DNA of 22,565 nucleotides from Acidimicrobiia bacterium (GTDB lineage Bacteria; Actinomycetota; Acidimicrobiia; Acidimicrobiales; Iamiaceae): contig JAFBAD010000006.1 of the NCBI GenBank assembly GCA_019247975.1, positions 1 to 22,565 on the forward strand. The letters are read 5' to 3'. Shown piece by piece: positions 21,752 through 22,565 of this stretch. The notes under the pieces are model-generated. The model had not been told where the DNA came from, ran no database searches, and saw nothing but the letters and a program-made list of their open reading frames with translations. The translations under genes and the position numbers were made by a program. Each line of letters opens with the position of its first letter. Position 1 is the first letter of the stretch.

Positions 21752-22565
21752 TCAGACGTACTGGCGGAGCACGCCTCGCAGGCCCTTGGCCGCGTCGACG
21801 ACCGCCTCGTCCTCGCTGTCGGCGTCGTCGAGGAGGGCGCGCAGCTGGCCGGTCAGCGTGACGATCTCCTCCCAGGACCCGGGGGCGAAGCCGTACGGCA
21901 GCGACAGACCCGCCACGGTCCCCGCCGCCTCGGTGAACCGCAGGATCGCGCCGCTGTCGTCGGGGTCGCTCTTCAAGATGTCGGAGGTGACGAACAGCTC
22001 GGACATGACCTCCTGCGCGGCCAGCCCGTCGTCGCCGTCCTCGCCGCCGGCCGCATCGTCGCCTTCCTCGGCGTCGCTCGAGACCTCGTTCGCGTCGAGC
22101 GAGAAGTTGTAGTCGACCTGGTCGAGCACGGCCTCGACCCGCTCCTCGTCGTCCTCGAGGACCACCAGGTCGTCGTTCTCGTCGAACCCGAACGGGATGT
22201 CGGCCTCGTCGAGCGACTCGGTCAGCGCGGTGCGCTTCTCGTCGGGCCACTCCTCCAGCTCGAAGACCACCTGCTCCTTGTCCGGATCGAGCGTGGGCTG
22301 GTTCGAGACCTCGACCTGCTCGACGAGCTCGTCGACCCGCTCCTCGTCGTCGGCCCGCACGACGAGCGTGGCCCCCTCCCAGACGTGCACGATCGACTCA
22401 CCTGACAGCAGCTGATCGAGCAGCACGCGCGACTGGTTGTCCCACTCCTCGAACTCGTAGGCGATCTGGTCCCCGTCGGGCTGCTTCGAGGTGCCGTCGT
22501 CGCCCGCCGCGACCTCGTCGGCATCGGACACGACGAGCTCGGTGCCGTCGTCGGCGCACACCGCC
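21752..22565 (-). CDS. Acidic protein with two DUF2007-like repeats (5' end outside window)
   Basis: The frame is open to the right edge, so the N-terminus is missing. The GTG at 22561 is only an edge codon. The first visible residues, VCADDGTELV, look like the second half of a zinc-ribbon (Cys-x-x-Cys types usually end CxxCGxxL/CxxDGTEL), so a first Cys pair probably lies outside. Two tandem copies follow, at residues 33-84 and 98-150 (EFEEW...LVVRADDEERVDELVEQVE and ELEEW...LVVLEDDEERVEAVLDQVD). They resemble DUF2007 putative signal-transducing domains. Next come an acidic linker (155-178) and a helical C-terminal domain (180-269). It is strongly acidic and has no membrane segment. The function is unknown. 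Confidence 0.75.
   Translation of the reverse strand, partial: AVCADDGTELVVSDADEVAAGDDGTSKQPDGDQIAYEFEEWDNQSRVLLDQLLSGESIVHVWEGATLVVRADDEERVDELVEQVEVSNQPTLDPDKEQVVFELEEWPDEKRTALTESLDEADIPFGFDENDDLVVLEDDEERVEAVLDQVDYNFSLDANEVSSDAEEGDDAAGGEDGDDGLAAQEVMSELFVTSDILKSDPDDSGAILRFTEAAGTVAGLSLPYGFAPGSWEEIVTLTGQLRALLDDADSEDEAVVDAAKGLRGVLRQYV

Noticed and set aside
1..22565. CRISPR array, tRNA or rRNA genes, insertion sequences, prophage
   Set aside because: No regularly spaced direct repeats, cloverleaf, rRNA-like stretches, transposase or integrase motifs were seen by reading.

Overview
This is a GC-rich (roughly 70 percent by eye), gene-dense chromosomal window with typical high-GC actinobacterial coding. 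Several features point to Actinobacteria, and I would guess the class Acidimicrobiia, but that is inference without any search. They are a MurA with Asp in place of the catalytic Cys, a rhomboid protease with an N-terminal zinc finger, a GlgP/MalQ/TreS alpha-glucan and trehalose set, a very large LuxR-type ATPase regulator, and many starts that look leaderless behind a TANNNT -10 box. There are no rRNA or tRNA genes, insertion sequences, phage genes or CRISPR arrays that I can see.

Left part (1-9540), sugar metabolism: the 3' end of a galactose-1-phosphate uridylyltransferase gene and a SRPBCC protein run rightwards and meet a leftward rhomboid protease. Then come treS (trehalose synthase), a secreted DUF11/DUF4214-type protein and malQ, all leftward, and glgP diverging rightward from malQ. 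GlgP and MalQ would release glucose-1-phosphate and rearrange maltodextrins, TreS would interconvert maltose and trehalose, and GalT would feed galactose in. The secreted repeat protein between malQ and treS has no obvious metabolic role. It is followed by a perfect 14-bp hairpin that separates it from treS. A chain of three overlapping palindromes lies behind glgP.

Middle part (9540-14567): a secreted alpha/beta hydrolase overlaps a SnoaL-like protein at ATGA. These converge on a leftward 884-residue LuxR-family ATPase regulator (LAL type). A tiny coiled-coil protein diverges from the regulator.

Right-middle part (14567-19765): a leftward nifU-meaB-echA group (Fe-S scaffold, G-protein chaperone of methylmalonyl-CoA mutase, enoyl-CoA hydratase), a 52-residue one-helix membrane protein, and murA. 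An MFS transporter with an unusual soluble N-terminal domain diverges from murA. The murA and MFS -10 boxes overlap.

Right end (19749-22565), a leftward group: a partial acidic protein with two copies of a DUF2007-like domain, a conserved protein of unknown function, a protein with a C-terminal J domain, and a small Tex30/KANL3-like alpha/beta hydrolase. The longest stretch without a gene is about 200 bases (9540-9735).

The most interesting signals are the recurrent leaderless TANNNT-N6-9-start arrangement (about eight genes, and it corrects the glgP start), the secreted DUF11/DUF4214 repeat protein inside the glycogen/trehalose cluster, the MFS fusion, the palindrome chain after glgP, and the right-end cluster of poorly known proteins. 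I see no convincing evidence of a wholly new defence or mobile system here.
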